Shown: piece by piece, positions 23,401-34,484 of the stretch
How the letters are laid out: the number at the start of each line of letters is the position of its first letter
Position numbering within the stretch: position 1 is the stretch's first letter
DNA from: Adineta vaga
Lineage: Eukaryota > Rotifera
Assembly (NCBI GenBank): GCA_021613535.1
Contig: CP075494.1
Span: 5,642,001-5,706,000 of the forward strand
Length of the DNA stretch: 64,000 nt
Reading direction: 5' to 3'
Notes under the pieces: model-generated
What the model saw: the letters and a program-made list of their open reading frames with translations, nothing else
Databases searched by the model: none
Told to the model about the DNA's origin: nothing
Translations under genes and position numbers: made by a program

Positions 23401-24363
23401 TCAAAAGAAAGAAGCGCAAAGATAGCAGACGTTTGTCGTGAAAATGTTGAACAACATTTCAACTTTTCGTAATTTATTTTGCAAGGTAATCATATTTTCC
23501 TCAGATATCTATTGTTACATTTACTGTTCATTAAGAAATCTGTCAATATAATTTGGTAGCTCTTTATTCGTAGTTTTTCTATAAACGGCAGTAATTGAAT
23601 TTTCAAAACATTGTTTCTCTTCACGAAAAGATAGTAGATTGTATATCACTCTATGATACTTGATATTAAGCAAAATATGGGAAATTAATCAAAATTTCCT
23701 TTGGCGCCATCTTTTTCAAATAATCAAACATATAAACGAAACGATCAGGGTCATTTCATAGGCTATGCTTATTCCCATTCGAAAATGATACAAAGTTTTT
23801 TTCTTAAAATCGTCACCTATTACTCACACCGAATTCTAGAGATAGTCAATGCTATGCATCGAGACTTTCACGAAATTCAACTATCAACATCATATAACCA
23901 TCTATCGGTTTCCCTTTTTCTCTTAAGCTTATTATGTTAAAAATCCTATTTATATAGAGAATTAGAAAAATTGATGTCATTGTATAAACTATCTGAGAAT
24001 AACAAGTTAACTGTGAGAATGCGGCAAAGTTCAAGTATACTCAGTGGTGATGATAAAGACAAGTGTAAACGACTATAATGTCATTTAATTATTTCTACTA
24101 ATCTTTTTCAAGTTGATTCGATGATCAATATAATGCGTGAGATCTATCATAATATCAGAACGAAGAACTATTCACGCATTACATTCTTTCTCCGTATCAT
24201 ATCAGTAAAAGAATCATTGATTGAACTTTCCAAATAATAAACTACATTGTCAGATAAAAACGTTTTCGATTTGAAAATGATGCAACGATTATTACACACT
24301 TTGATTCATATATAATATTAGTTTTATATCTTTTAGTGGACCTTGCAGTAAACATACAGTTAA
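20495..24363. other. Long spacer between the two nuclear receptors
   Basis: 3.9 kb of AT-rich DNA. It includes a perfect TGACGTCA element at 22571-22578 and a coding-like fragment at about 21630-21731 that ends in a stop. Short minus-strand open frames, for example 20631-20957, show no convincing domain. I see no further nuclear-receptor exon in it. Confidence 0.45.
22571..22578. promoter_or_regulatory. Perfect CRE-type octamer TGACGTCA
   Basis: Palindromic CREB/ATF-type site in the spacer upstream of the second nuclear receptor. In AT-rich DNA an exact octamer is uncommon, but a single chance occurrence cannot be excluded. Confidence 0.25.
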
Positions 24364-25988
24364 ATGTCGTTAAAATCCGTCGATTATCTTGAGAATCAAA
24401 AGCATCAAAATAATTCAATAAAATCATACATTTGTCGGATATGTGGTGACAAAGCCAGTATCATTAATTATGGTGCACTTTCTTGTCAATCATGTAAAAC
24501 ATTTTTTCGTCGTAATGCTTCTCATCCTGAAGTTTGTAGTTAATAATAAAGTTTTATGAAATATTATTATCAAATATGTTTTTTTTTGCAGAATGTTTAT
24601 CCCTGTGTGTTCAGAAAACCGTGTGAAATAACTATTCATACTCGACGTAACTGTACTTCTTGTCGTTATGCCAAATGTTTATCAATGGGTATGAATTCAA
24701 ATTTAATTCGTAAAGAACTACAATCAAAAAAAAGACATTTATCTACAATAAATTCTCATTTGAATCAAATTGTAATTGATAAACACGAAAAAGTATGTAT
24801 ATCAATTATACGATGAAAGATTCCACAGAGAATACTTTGTATGCATTTGCAAGGAACGCAAGTTATGAGTGAAGATTTTAGTCTCGTGATTCGTATGTAA
24901 TTGTGTATAGCTTTTTCTTATAACAATGTAAAGTAGAACACCGTATACAGAAACAAAAATCATGCATCTTACTTCTTATTTTCAAATATATATATAAATC
25001 AATTCATAGGAGGTCGTCAATTTGCTTTTGACCTGCAATAAACATATGGAATATTTCATAAATATTAAGCATACATATTGTATTTGAATAGAATATTTTT
25101 TTAAACACATACAGCTATGATATGATGTTTTGATCATAAATTAAAAAATATTTTTGTTTTCTTTTATAGTCTGGATCACCGTTACTTACATTAGATCTAT
25201 TAAAGACTGATCGATCGTTGCTCAGTAATATGGAATGGACGTTACTTTCGAATGTTATCCATGCTCATGATACTTACACTAATTCGTCACAAATAAGTTC
25301 TTCTGTTGAACAATTATTTATCTCATCATCATTACCAATATTTAATACTTCTTCCATTATATCCAATGTACTTGAATTAATCGCTTTTATGTACACATCA
25401 ATACAATCATCTATTGGTGCTTCACCTGATTTCAAAATATTGACTATTAATGAACAAAATTCTCTTTTGGAACGGAATTTACCTGGTATAACTGCTTTAT
25501 ATTCAACTGTTTTTTTTCGTACTTCTCGCATTATCGACAATCCTCAATGTGTAAACTCATTTGCTTTAGTCTATGGACCAGAAATGATGCATCAAGCCAT
25601 ACGAATTGATCAAAAACTTGATTGGGATTTAACTATTGTTAAACTTATGTTAATGATTCTTGCATTTTCATCAAATTGTTTTATTACTCAAAAAACAGAA
25701 ACATTACAAAATGATATGTTTCTACATGGTACTTATCGTTTATTAGGAAGTCAAAATGTTTATGTTGAATTATTATGGAAATATATGATGTATACATATG
25801 GTTATGATGATTCAGTACGTCGATTTTTTCGATTAATTGAAATCTTTCTTGATTTAGTCAAATATTCAAGTTTGATCTATACAAATAATAATACTCATCA
25901 TGATCTAGTTGAAAATGTTTTTAAACAAACAAAACAATCGCTTATTATCGAACAAAACAAACAAGAACCATTATGGGGAAAAACATGA
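24364..25988 (+). CDS. Nuclear receptor 2 of tandem pair
   Basis: Three exons (24364-24531, 24592-24792, 25170-25988) give 395 residues. Zinc finger 1 is [20 protein letters not shown] then C-KTFFRRN; zinc finger 2 is [20 protein letters not shown] then RYAKC. The second exon has exactly the same length (201 nt) as in nuclear receptor 1, and intron phases are identical, so the pair arose by duplication. The ligand-binding-like domain again has [20 protein letters not shown] and ends LWGKT. The second intron is long for this genome (377 nt). The ATG at 24364 is in frame with the finger and has no competing upstream ATG in the exon. Confidence 0.85.
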
Positions 25989-28914
25989 CAATTTCTTGTT
26001 GTCTCTATTCGTATATTTGAATAAAACAGAATCGAAAAAATCTTTGGCGAAACACATTCGAAAACATTTACTATCTAATTTACTAAACACTGATAGAGAA
26101 AAAAAACAACTTTTTGTTCTATCAATAATCACGTCTAGTTTAGTTTTGAAACTAGTTTGTCCTAAAGAGAGACATGTATAAGAACTTAGATCGACAATAT
26201 ATCGGCAGAAAATTTCTATTTAGCACATATTAGAAAAAGAACTTATTAATATGGCATCATCTGAGAAATGAAGGTTAAGGATCATGCAAGAAAAGAAAAT
26301 GAAGTAGATACTCTTCATATTCATTATTCGTTCGAGAAGTGTACTAGAAGATAAGAAGATGAAAGTATCATACATATACATACGTTGGAAGATCATGTTC
26401 TATTCTTGATCAAATTCAATATTTTAATCTAAGCACTATCGTACGCTAGTTGTTTTTTATTAATAAAATTTCATTGACAATATACTCGATAGTTAGTTCA
26501 TTTTGAAAGTCAAGAAGGAATAGCAGTACAACTGGACAGATATTAATATAAGATCAATCGATTAATTAGAATTGTTGAGATATAAACATCATAACAAAGT
26601 CTATGTATGTATGCAGAATAGGAAAATCATCAACCAACTACATTGATATCTGAAATAACTGAATGCATAATAGAATTTAGTTGACTACACATGAATTCTA
26701 ATTCATTAAAAATCGTTAATCATGCATATGATTTGATGATTTTTTTTCACTTTGATAAATATTTATATTAGATTTAATGAAGTTTTTTTTCTTCTAATAG
26801 AATCGTTTCAAAATAAAAGTACTTGGCAAATATTTTAATGATATTTATCTTATATGATACGAATTCAATACTTTTCGATGAATGCTTTATTATTATTTTC
26901 TTTTTAATTAACAACTTGCTCTCATAGACTTAAACGTTAGTAACCTTAACCTAAATCATTTTTTTATAATGAAAAAAGAGAGAAATATCACACTCGATCA
27001 ATATTATTAATTTGCCTTGTTTCTCTTTTCTTTCCCTACTGAATACACGATCGTGTTAGGATAATATAAAGTTGTCTGCAATATGTTGATTCAATATGTA
27101 TACATATACTAGTCAGCTCAAATTCACTACTACGTCAAGTGTTGTTATCCAGTCATGGAATAAAAAAACTGTTCTAATCTATAAATGAACCATTGGAATG
27201 AATATAAAAGAAGAGATGAGAATGAAGAGTATCTAAATGGACGTTTTTTTCTTTTTTCTCGCTCTTTCCCTCTATCTCATGGATTCCCACCGAAGCGGAA
27301 TGCGTGATCGAACGAGATGTGCACTCGTTGTCTCCGTTGATTAACATCATCCACATGCAACTACTTTTGGTTAGTGCAACTAGAATAAGCGATCTTCTCG
27401 TTTTTTTTTCATTCTTTATTGTGGATTTATGTGTATATATATATATATAGATAGATAGAAGAATGTGCATAGAGTAGACAACTGATGACGACTGCAAACG
27501 ATTGCGCGATGCAATGGATTTAATCGAAGTGAGAGAGTGAGAGAGAGAAACGATCCCATGTGTGCATGTGAGGAAAATGCTATTATCATCATAGCACTCT
27601 ATGAGCGAGTAAGAGACATCTCTGTCATTTCCTCGTTTTCTATCTCTAGATTGTTTATAAAATTTAGATCCTACGAGCGCATGTATACAATAAACAAGAG
27701 TCTCAGTATGTTTCCAAGATGTGGTGTATGTAGAGTGAGAAAAAGAAAGAATTTTCTCGTAAGAGAACATTGATAGAAACAGCAGTAAGTATAAATTGTG
27801 CTCGAAAAAAAATAGTTTGTCTGCCGCAAGTAAGTATTGCAATGAAACAATGACTACTGATGACAAATCGATCGGGTACAGTGTGTCTTTAATCGTTTTG
27901 TTGACAACATTTCACTAAGGGAATATATGAGTGACATTTATTTCTCTTGAATTAATGAATAAAAATCGTTCAATTTATATTCCACATTTGATCTGACGAA
28001 AACTATCTTTCGTTTCTCTTTATCTTTAATCAAATTGTGTCTATTATTAGAATTAATTCAATTATCAAATATAATTGAAAACTAATTCAATGCTTTATAG
28101 AATTATAAGAAAATCAAAAAAAAACGAATTGATGGTAATATTAATGTTAAAATGATTGAAAAACGGCATGTGAACAAATACTGTCGATGATTTGCACATA
28201 AGACATTTTCTTTACGACGATCTATCATAACAGATGGTATTCTTTATTGACTGTCATATTTCTCTCGTACGGACACCATTATCAGACATATAGAAGATGA
28301 CGATAGATGCAACAAGTAGCCTCAAGAAAAGATCAATATCCGTTCTTTTTCATATACACGCCTTCTGATGTAAATGTCACTTAGAATAAAGAAGCAAATC
28401 ATCGCCGTCATCATCACCTTTACGAACAATCGTCAATGCCATTGTCTTACGGTATGTATTGACATCAGGATGGTTTCAATTATCATATACATAGGCATTC
28501 TTTCTTTCTTTTTTTATTATGTATATAAACATTTGAGAAAAAGAGAGATCGACAGAGAAGAAGCTAGTATTTAGATTACATCAAGAGATAATTGATCCGA
28601 GTCGCTAGTGAAATGATTGTTCAATTATTTATATTTAAATTCTGAGAGTGATTTCTTTCCTATCACCATGCGTACCAACCCTACCAAATAAATCAACATA
28701 TACACATACAAACTCACGCATATGAAGACTTTTTTTTCTTTTTTTTCTTCATTCTTCTTTTTATGGGTCGATTTCTTTTCTTTTTTTTCTCTTTCGCTAG
28801 TCCTCATCGACGAAAGCAAATAACCGAAAAAATGAGGAAAAGAAAGAGAGTGAGAGAGGAGACGAGTTTGCTAACATACATCACACTACATATATATATA
28901 AATCTCATTCTTCT

Positions 28915-28935
28915 TCTCTCTCTCTCTCTCTCTCT
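28915..28935. repeat. (TC)n microsatellite
   Basis: Uninterrupted TC dinucleotide run. A GA run on the same strand follows about 50 bases later (28988-29004), so the two could pair as a hairpin. Confidence 0.85.
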
Positions 28936-28987
28936 TTTTGTGATGCTAGTATAGCGTGTACATAACACATAGTCAGAAGGAAGCGAA

Positions 28988-29004
28988 CAGAGAGAGAGAG
29001 AGAG
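28988..29004. repeat. (GA)n microsatellite
   Basis: GA dinucleotide run complementary to the TC run about 50 bases upstream. Confidence 0.8.
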
Positions 29005-29623
29005 AAAAGTGACATTGCGCTACAAACACATCCAACAACACTCTTTCTCTCTACAGACACATATCTATAAGAAGTGTCTAATGATCAGAATGATGATAGA
29101 AAGATCATTCTTATACATCAAATGACCCACTTAACTTTTCTCCTCATTTACTTTCAACAACTAGAAGACATATTTCATCATGATTACACGAGTAAGAATA
29201 AAGGTACGTGTGTGGTTTTTCTTCTTCCAATATTCTTATTTCCAAGGGAAAAAAACAACTAAAATAGATCTATTTATAACAACAAATAGATTAATTTCTA
29301 TTCTTGTTTAATTTCTATATTAGAAATAAAACATACGTCTGACAGTTGCTTTACATAGGAATCAGCTGGAAGTCTTAAACAAAAACTAATACATTGCAAA
29401 AAAAATAACATCGAAGAAAATCGAGTACATAAGGTCTATCACCAATCAGTATTTCCTTAGATCAATAAACAATTGGACCAGAAGGTGGTCATATCCATAA
29501 AGAAGGTCATAATAACAACAAAATATTGTAGATGATTCCAATAGAAAGCAGAGATATTCATTCCAAGGTTTATAGAAGGAGGGAAAACAGCTTCTAGATT
29601 TTACTCTTATTTCTTTCTAGTGA

Positions 29624-29900
29624 ATGTGTCCGATTGATACTATCTGCGTTGGTAATGCACGCCTGAAATTTTCCTCAAACCTTTGCTTTTATGTGAATAG
29701 GTGAGCAAAGTTTCAGGTGTATTGATCCAACACATATTCGTCATATTTCAACACATAATCAACCTATTGAAGTAAGTGTGTCGTTACTAGCACCTGTTTA
29801 TACACGAAGACAAATAACAGCAATAGCAGTACCACTTGAACAAATATGCGTGTCAATTAACATATTTCGATGTCGACGAGAAAATGAAGGAGAAGAATAA
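29624..29900 (+). CDS. Candidate small two-exon gene, unknown function
   Basis: Proposed from reading the sequence. The ATG at 29624 lies right after a good acceptor (TTTCTTTCTAG). Exon 1 (29624-29651) has a donor GTAATG and a 49-nt intron ending GAATAG, the typical size for this genome. Exon 2 (29701-29900) continues in phase to TAA. The product is 75 residues: MCPIDTICV joins to GEQSFRCIDPTHIRHIST, then a mixed hydrophobic/basic part ending CRRENEGEE. Codon use resembles the neighbouring genes. No family is recognised. A strong internal donor (GTAAGTGTG at 29785) means exon 2 could instead be an internal exon of a larger gene. Confidence 0.4.
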
Positions 29901-31724
29901 GACAAAAGGCCAGATATTGATTCGTTCCTCAGATGATGACTAACGATGTTAGATGTATCTAGATACACGTAGATATATATTTGTTCCGGAAAATCTTTTT
30001 TCCTTTAAGCTATGAAATTAACTAACATGATCAAAGAAGTATTTACATGAATCCTTGATTAGTAAAACTTGAAAAATCTATACTATTTTTCAACAAAGTA
30101 AAGAAATAATCTCATCAGACAATACTTGAGACAACTTCTTCAATTGTCTCATTGTTTTATCTTCTAACCCATCATTAACTGAATAATAAATGTTCAACTA
30201 AAATATTTATTATTTAATGCAAAAAAAAGCAGAATATTTTCTTTGATGTCTTCGTATGATTTCCGTTTTTTTTTACATAAGAGATGAAGTTTATCCCAAT
30301 TGTATATATGAGGATTAACATCTCCTATCATTCTCCTATCTCATTAATTACTGCATCGGAATCGGATGTGTTCTTCCTTTTTCTCTTCTGTCCTAATTTG
30401 ATTAAAGATAAGTAGATCCACTTGTGTGTTGTGCTTTACTATACTATAGATGTAATTAGCTTGTTAGATTCGTTTTGGTTTATTGAGAAGAAAAAAACGA
30501 GCATGAATGAATAACAATAGTTACTGATTGATTTCAATATTAATCTATAAAAGTTAATAGGACTATTCGAAGACAAGCAAGGGGATTAATATGAAAATTG
30601 CCGACAAAATGAAGTAGGTTGAAAAGTAAATATTTTTATTAGTGGTTATGAAATCTGTACAGTAAGTAGATTGATAAGATTGTCGTTACAATCTTAAAGA
30701 ATATTGTCTACACTTAGGAGAAAATGTAAGACGAGATGTTCTAACAAGGCCTATGTGATTGTATAATACCCTTTCAAGAAATGTATAAACAGATGTATTA
30801 ATAAAGGTTTCTTTTTTTATTTCGAATAAAATTGCAATGTAGATAAATATTTCTAAGATTCATTTTGATTTTATTTTTTATATTTTAAAATATCAGATTG
30901 AAGTTAAATCTTCTTTTCACATGAAAATAAATTGTCATCATCGCGTTCTCTCTCTCTCTCTTCTCCTTCTTCAGTGTAATCGAATGCTTTCTTTACAATC
31001 ATCATCCGAACAGAGCCAATATTGACGGTTTGCTCTCATTCGGCCTTTTTTTTAGACGTCAATCTCTCTTTCTCACTCTTTGTGTTTTATTTGAACAGAA
31101 AAAAAAGACAAGAGACAGAGATATTTGCCTACTTTTAATTATACGACGACAAGCAGCGAAAGGGAGAGCATAAGAGAAATGTCAATAAACCAAGTCTCAC
31201 ATTCTAGTTTTGATGATGCCTACCTAATAAATATGCTCAATCAATTCAATAGTAAACGTGTGAAATCAGAATGATGACAAGAGCAATTAAATATATGTAT
31301 ATATATATATATCTAACTATAATCTCAGCAGAAATTATCTCAACAATTTTATTTATGAAAGGAAAATGAAATTATTGTATAGACATATGTGATGGTTTAT
31401 AAACTGTCAAAATTTTCTTCTTTTTGTCTGCAAACAGATGATTTATTATATAATATACAACATGGATAGATATTCTTCTCTCATACATATTTCCTAATGA
31501 ACGTGATCTATTGAATTTATAATAATATAATCAGAGTAATAATCAATATCAATACAAACAAATGTAACATCTAAAAATATCTTCTCATAAATGCCAAATC
31601 ATCTTTTTCTGTCATTAATATAATAAGATTTATTTAAATATTAATATATCGATGATAGTTTACTATAAACTGATTATTAACAAGAATAAAACAACTACAG
31701 CTTAGAGCAAAACAAAATGCAATG
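29901..31724. other. Intergenic, AT-rich
   Basis: AT-rich DNA with a CT tract near 30945-30970 and a TA run near 31290-31310. No coding exon is recognised. Confidence 0.4.
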
Positions 31725-32168
31725 TTAAGATTTATTGATGCTAACAATCTTATATTGAACACCATTAATAATTACAACAGATCCATCAAGATTGTTTGCA
31801 TCAAGTTCATTATTTGTAGGTGATTGTTGTTCAGTTGTATTGATGGTTAAAACTGGTTTCGATGGATTTTCTTTCGGTGGAGTAGGTGGTTTGGGAGTCG
31901 ATTTTGGTTGAGAGTCAGATGAAATCATTTGTTCTATATCAATACCAGTGTGTTGTTTGAATAAACTTTGTAATTGTTCATATTCTCGCTTTAATACTTG
32001 TAAATTTTGTACTAATTTTTCATTATCTTTTTCCAATTCATTTATTGAATTCATAGTTAAATCGCGTTCTCGGCGAGATTTTTCCCGTGATCTCTGTACA
32101 CTTTGGTTATTTTGATCACGTAATTGTTTATAACGAGGATCATTTCGTGGAACTGGTCGACGATGCAT
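31725..32168 (-). CDS. CEBPG: bZIP transcription factor, C/EBP-gamma-like
   Basis: Single-exon protein of 147 residues with a basic region and leucine zipper. The basic region reads RDQNNQSVQRSREKSRRERD, containing the bZIP N-x(7)-R pattern with the V-x-x-S-R form typical of C/EBP proteins. The zipper follows as NELEKDNEKLVQNLQVLKRE and continues to LQSLFKQHTG, close to the LKDLFLEH end of C/EBP-gamma. There is no long transactivation domain before the bZIP; the C-terminal tail is Pro/Thr/Asn-rich. C/EBP-gamma dimerises with other bZIP factors and regulates stress and metabolic genes. Downstream of VanX on the same strand, with separate transcription likely. Confidence 0.78.
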   Translation of the reverse strand: MHRRPVPRNDPRYKQLRDQNNQSVQRSREKSRRERDLTMNSINELEKDNEKLVQNLQVLKREYEQLQSLFKQHTGIDIEQMISSDSQPKSTPKPPTPPKENPSKPVLTINTTEQQSPTNNELDANNLDGSVVIINGVQYKIVSINKS

Positions 32169-32552
32169 TATTATTCTAATAAAACTTTCTTATGAATGAA
32201 TAAAGTAGAAGAAAATATATAGTTTCTACATTTCCAAGTCCATCAGCATATGGATGATGACAGATCATTATTTATTGGTTCATCATGACGCATGTTAAAC
32301 CAATTAGAATTGATATCAACTTCTTCACTATATGATTAGAATAATTTATATGAAAATATTTCATTTTATTAATGAAATCATACGAATTGGAAAGTATTTC
32401 AATAGAAAAGGTTTCTTTTCTGAGTAACAACTAGCGGCATCTTTTGATCGTGTTATAATCATCATATTTATTAACAAAACAGACAGGAGCTACACTAAAA
32501 AAATATCATATACTAAAATTTCGTTACGATTTAGAGGAAAAGTTCAATAATT
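32169..32552. other. Short intergenic region
   Basis: 5' flank of the bZIP gene and 3' flank of the VanX-type gene, both minus strand. Nothing else is seen. Confidence 0.35.
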
Positions 32553-33272
32553 TCAAGAAGATTGATAAGTTGATTTGACATCAAAATCGAAATATGTATT
32601 AGGAAATGGTTCATTTTTCAGTGTAAAATGCCACCATTCTTTCCTATAACCGACAAAACCTGCTTGTTCCATGATATTTTTGAAGATTTTTCTCATCTGT
32701 TGATGATTTTCATTCACAAGTGTACTGTTTACAAATGATGCTTCATCGAATAAATCGAATGAAGAGCCCATATCAACTGTACCATCATCCAGAAATAAAA
32801 TTGTTGATTTATCATTCAGTATTCTTTTAATTGGTGTTACAGGATGTTGAACACGTTTTCCAATTGGAATTATAGTTAAATCAATTGTACTTCCTCTTGT
32901 ATGACCTGATTTCCTCGCAATATATCCAAGATTAAATGAATTTGCTTTATCAACTCGAGGATAATAATGTTCTTTCTTTGTTTGAGGATCATTGACATCT
33001 TCACTCCATTTAACGAAATGATTAACACTCTTTTGTGGTCGATAACTATCATAGATAACTAATTCATAACCATTTTCTTTCGCTAACTCTTGTGCATATT
33101 TTAATGATAAAGCTGCTGCTTTTGTCATAATCGATACATTTGAATAATAGCCATCAACAATCTTTCCAACAAAATTTTCTTCAGTAGCGTAACGTAAACT
33201 AACCTGAATATCTGGTATAATTTCGTGTATATAAACAAAGTCTGATGGTAAAGTTTCAGAAGATGAAGTCAT
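32553..33272 (-). CDS. D-Ala-D-Ala dipeptidase (VanX/DdpX, peptidase M15D)
   Basis: Intronless 239-residue zinc peptidase that hydrolyses D-alanyl-D-alanine. All key elements are in place: LRYATEENFVG near residue 27, YRP with Arg78, the zinc motif SGHTRGSTIDLT with His124 and Asp131, MGSSFDLF, and EWWHF with catalytic Glu212 and third zinc ligand His215, followed by EPFPNTYFDF. The spacings (seven between His and Asp, three between Glu and His) equal those of VanX. Length is near the bacterial family size (about 200) with a short N-terminal addition. No signal peptide, so probably cytosolic. The family is bacterial with scattered protist copies, so horizontal transfer is likely. It could let the animal use cell-wall dipeptides from bacterial food. 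Confidence 0.92.
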   Translation of the reverse strand: MTSSSETLPSDFVYIHEIIPDIQVSLRYATEENFVGKIVDGYYSNVSIMTKAAALSLKYAQELAKENGYELVIYDSYRPQKSVNHFVKWSEDVNDPQTKKEHYYPRVDKANSFNLGYIARKSGHTRGSTIDLTIIPIGKRVQHPVTPIKRILNDKSTILFLDDGTVDMGSSFDLFDEASFVNSTLVNENHQQMRKIFKNIMEQAGFVGYRKEWWHFTLKNEPFPNTYFDFDVKSTYQSS

Positions 33273-34484
33273 TCTACAACGAGAGAGACTGCATGTTAGT
33301 TTATGATGTTATCTATACGAGTCTTATCGTACTTTTCTTTCATCGTTTTCATTTGATATCAGTCATCTTAGTTTTTAATAGAAAATATAATCCTATGCCA
33401 TTGTTTTTTTTTGGGAGATAAGTAATCGAAAGTATAATGGATCAAAATCATCTTCACTACTGATTTAATAATGATTGTAAGCTTACACATATACTTTCTG
33501 TAAACTATAATTATTCGGAACATACAAAATAGAAGTTATAGTATCCGTCAATTGACAAAACCAATCATCGATTATATATAAAAGAGAATAGAACGCAAAA
33601 ACTTTAACCTAGTTTTCTTTCTTTCTCTTTCATGTACGCACGACAAAAGTTGTCACTTGGTTATACGATGTTCTCACGAATAGTAAATAAAATATAATAA
33701 TAAAGAATGACTTCAAACGCGAGACTAAACTGAGAACATCCGTTTGAATATAGAATGTCCTAAAGAAAGATGATTTTGATTTTGAACTCTTCTTAGCTAA
33801 TCAAGAAAAGTTAGGCATGACTTTCGTTCAGCGAATGTTTTACATACAACTACAAGAACATATAATGAATAAAAAAGGTAACTAAACAAGCAACGTACGT
33901 TTTAAATTTCTCATACCATAAAATATATCGTCAAATGAAGTTAACTGCATTTTTTTATATTCCGCTTCGTATACCAACAAGTTAAAACTTTACGTTTGTG
34001 TGTTTTTACTATGAAAAGTATGGCTTCTGAATTAATAATGAAGTCTTCTAGGCATAACTCATTTTCTTTCTATAACATTCATTAGACAGTGTACTTTTCA
34101 ATCTTATTAGATTGCAACCACAAACAATTAGTGAAAAGAACAATCCTATCATATATACTTTTTCACCTGTTTTATTTTCTTTTTCTCAGAAATTTAAATA
34201 TTACATTTCGGTGAAACCAAGTATTAGAGACTAGTAGTTATTCAATCTTCATCTGCTTATTTTCTCCAAGATTTTGATTAAATTAGTTTTTTCTATTTAC
34301 TTTTGTTAATCATGTCGTTCAGTACACAGACAGCTGTGCGATAGGATTGTTTTTTTTACTAATCTTTATACTTCGGAAAACAAAAAAAAATCATATATTG
34401 AGTCCCACCGGATTTTCTCATATTTATTGTCGTTTGTTCTCTTAAAAACGTCAAGCAAAATAATCTACAGATGAATTCAACAGT
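33273..34484. other. Intergenic, AT-rich
   Basis: Upstream region of the VanX-type gene and 3' flank of a synaptotagmin-like gene. No exon is recognised. Confidence 0.4.

Larger units (their letters stand above)
25989..29623. other. Gene-poor region rich in simple repeats
   Basis: AT-rich with many GA/CT tracts and TA microsatellites (about 27435-27455, 28734-28800, 28915-28935, 28988-29004). Open frames here, including one of 230 codons on the minus strand at 27174-27866, are repetitive and lack domains. It could be a regulatory region or hold long introns of an unrecognised gene. Confidence 0.4.

Noticed and set aside
27174-27866. 230-codon minus-strand open frame
   Set aside because: It crosses GA/TA microsatellites, is rich in Ser/Ile/Tyr from repeats, has no domain and unlike codon use. 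A chance frame in repetitive DNA is more likely.
28625-28954. Overlapping open frames on both strands with Lys/Glu or Phe/Ser runs
   Set aside because: They translate CT/GA tracts; the amino-acid runs mirror the dinucleotide repeat.
29461-29541. IGPEGGHIHKEG-like reading that recalls a ZU5 start
   Set aside because: It is closed by stops on both sides (TAA before, TAG after) without fitting splice sites; the likeness is too short.
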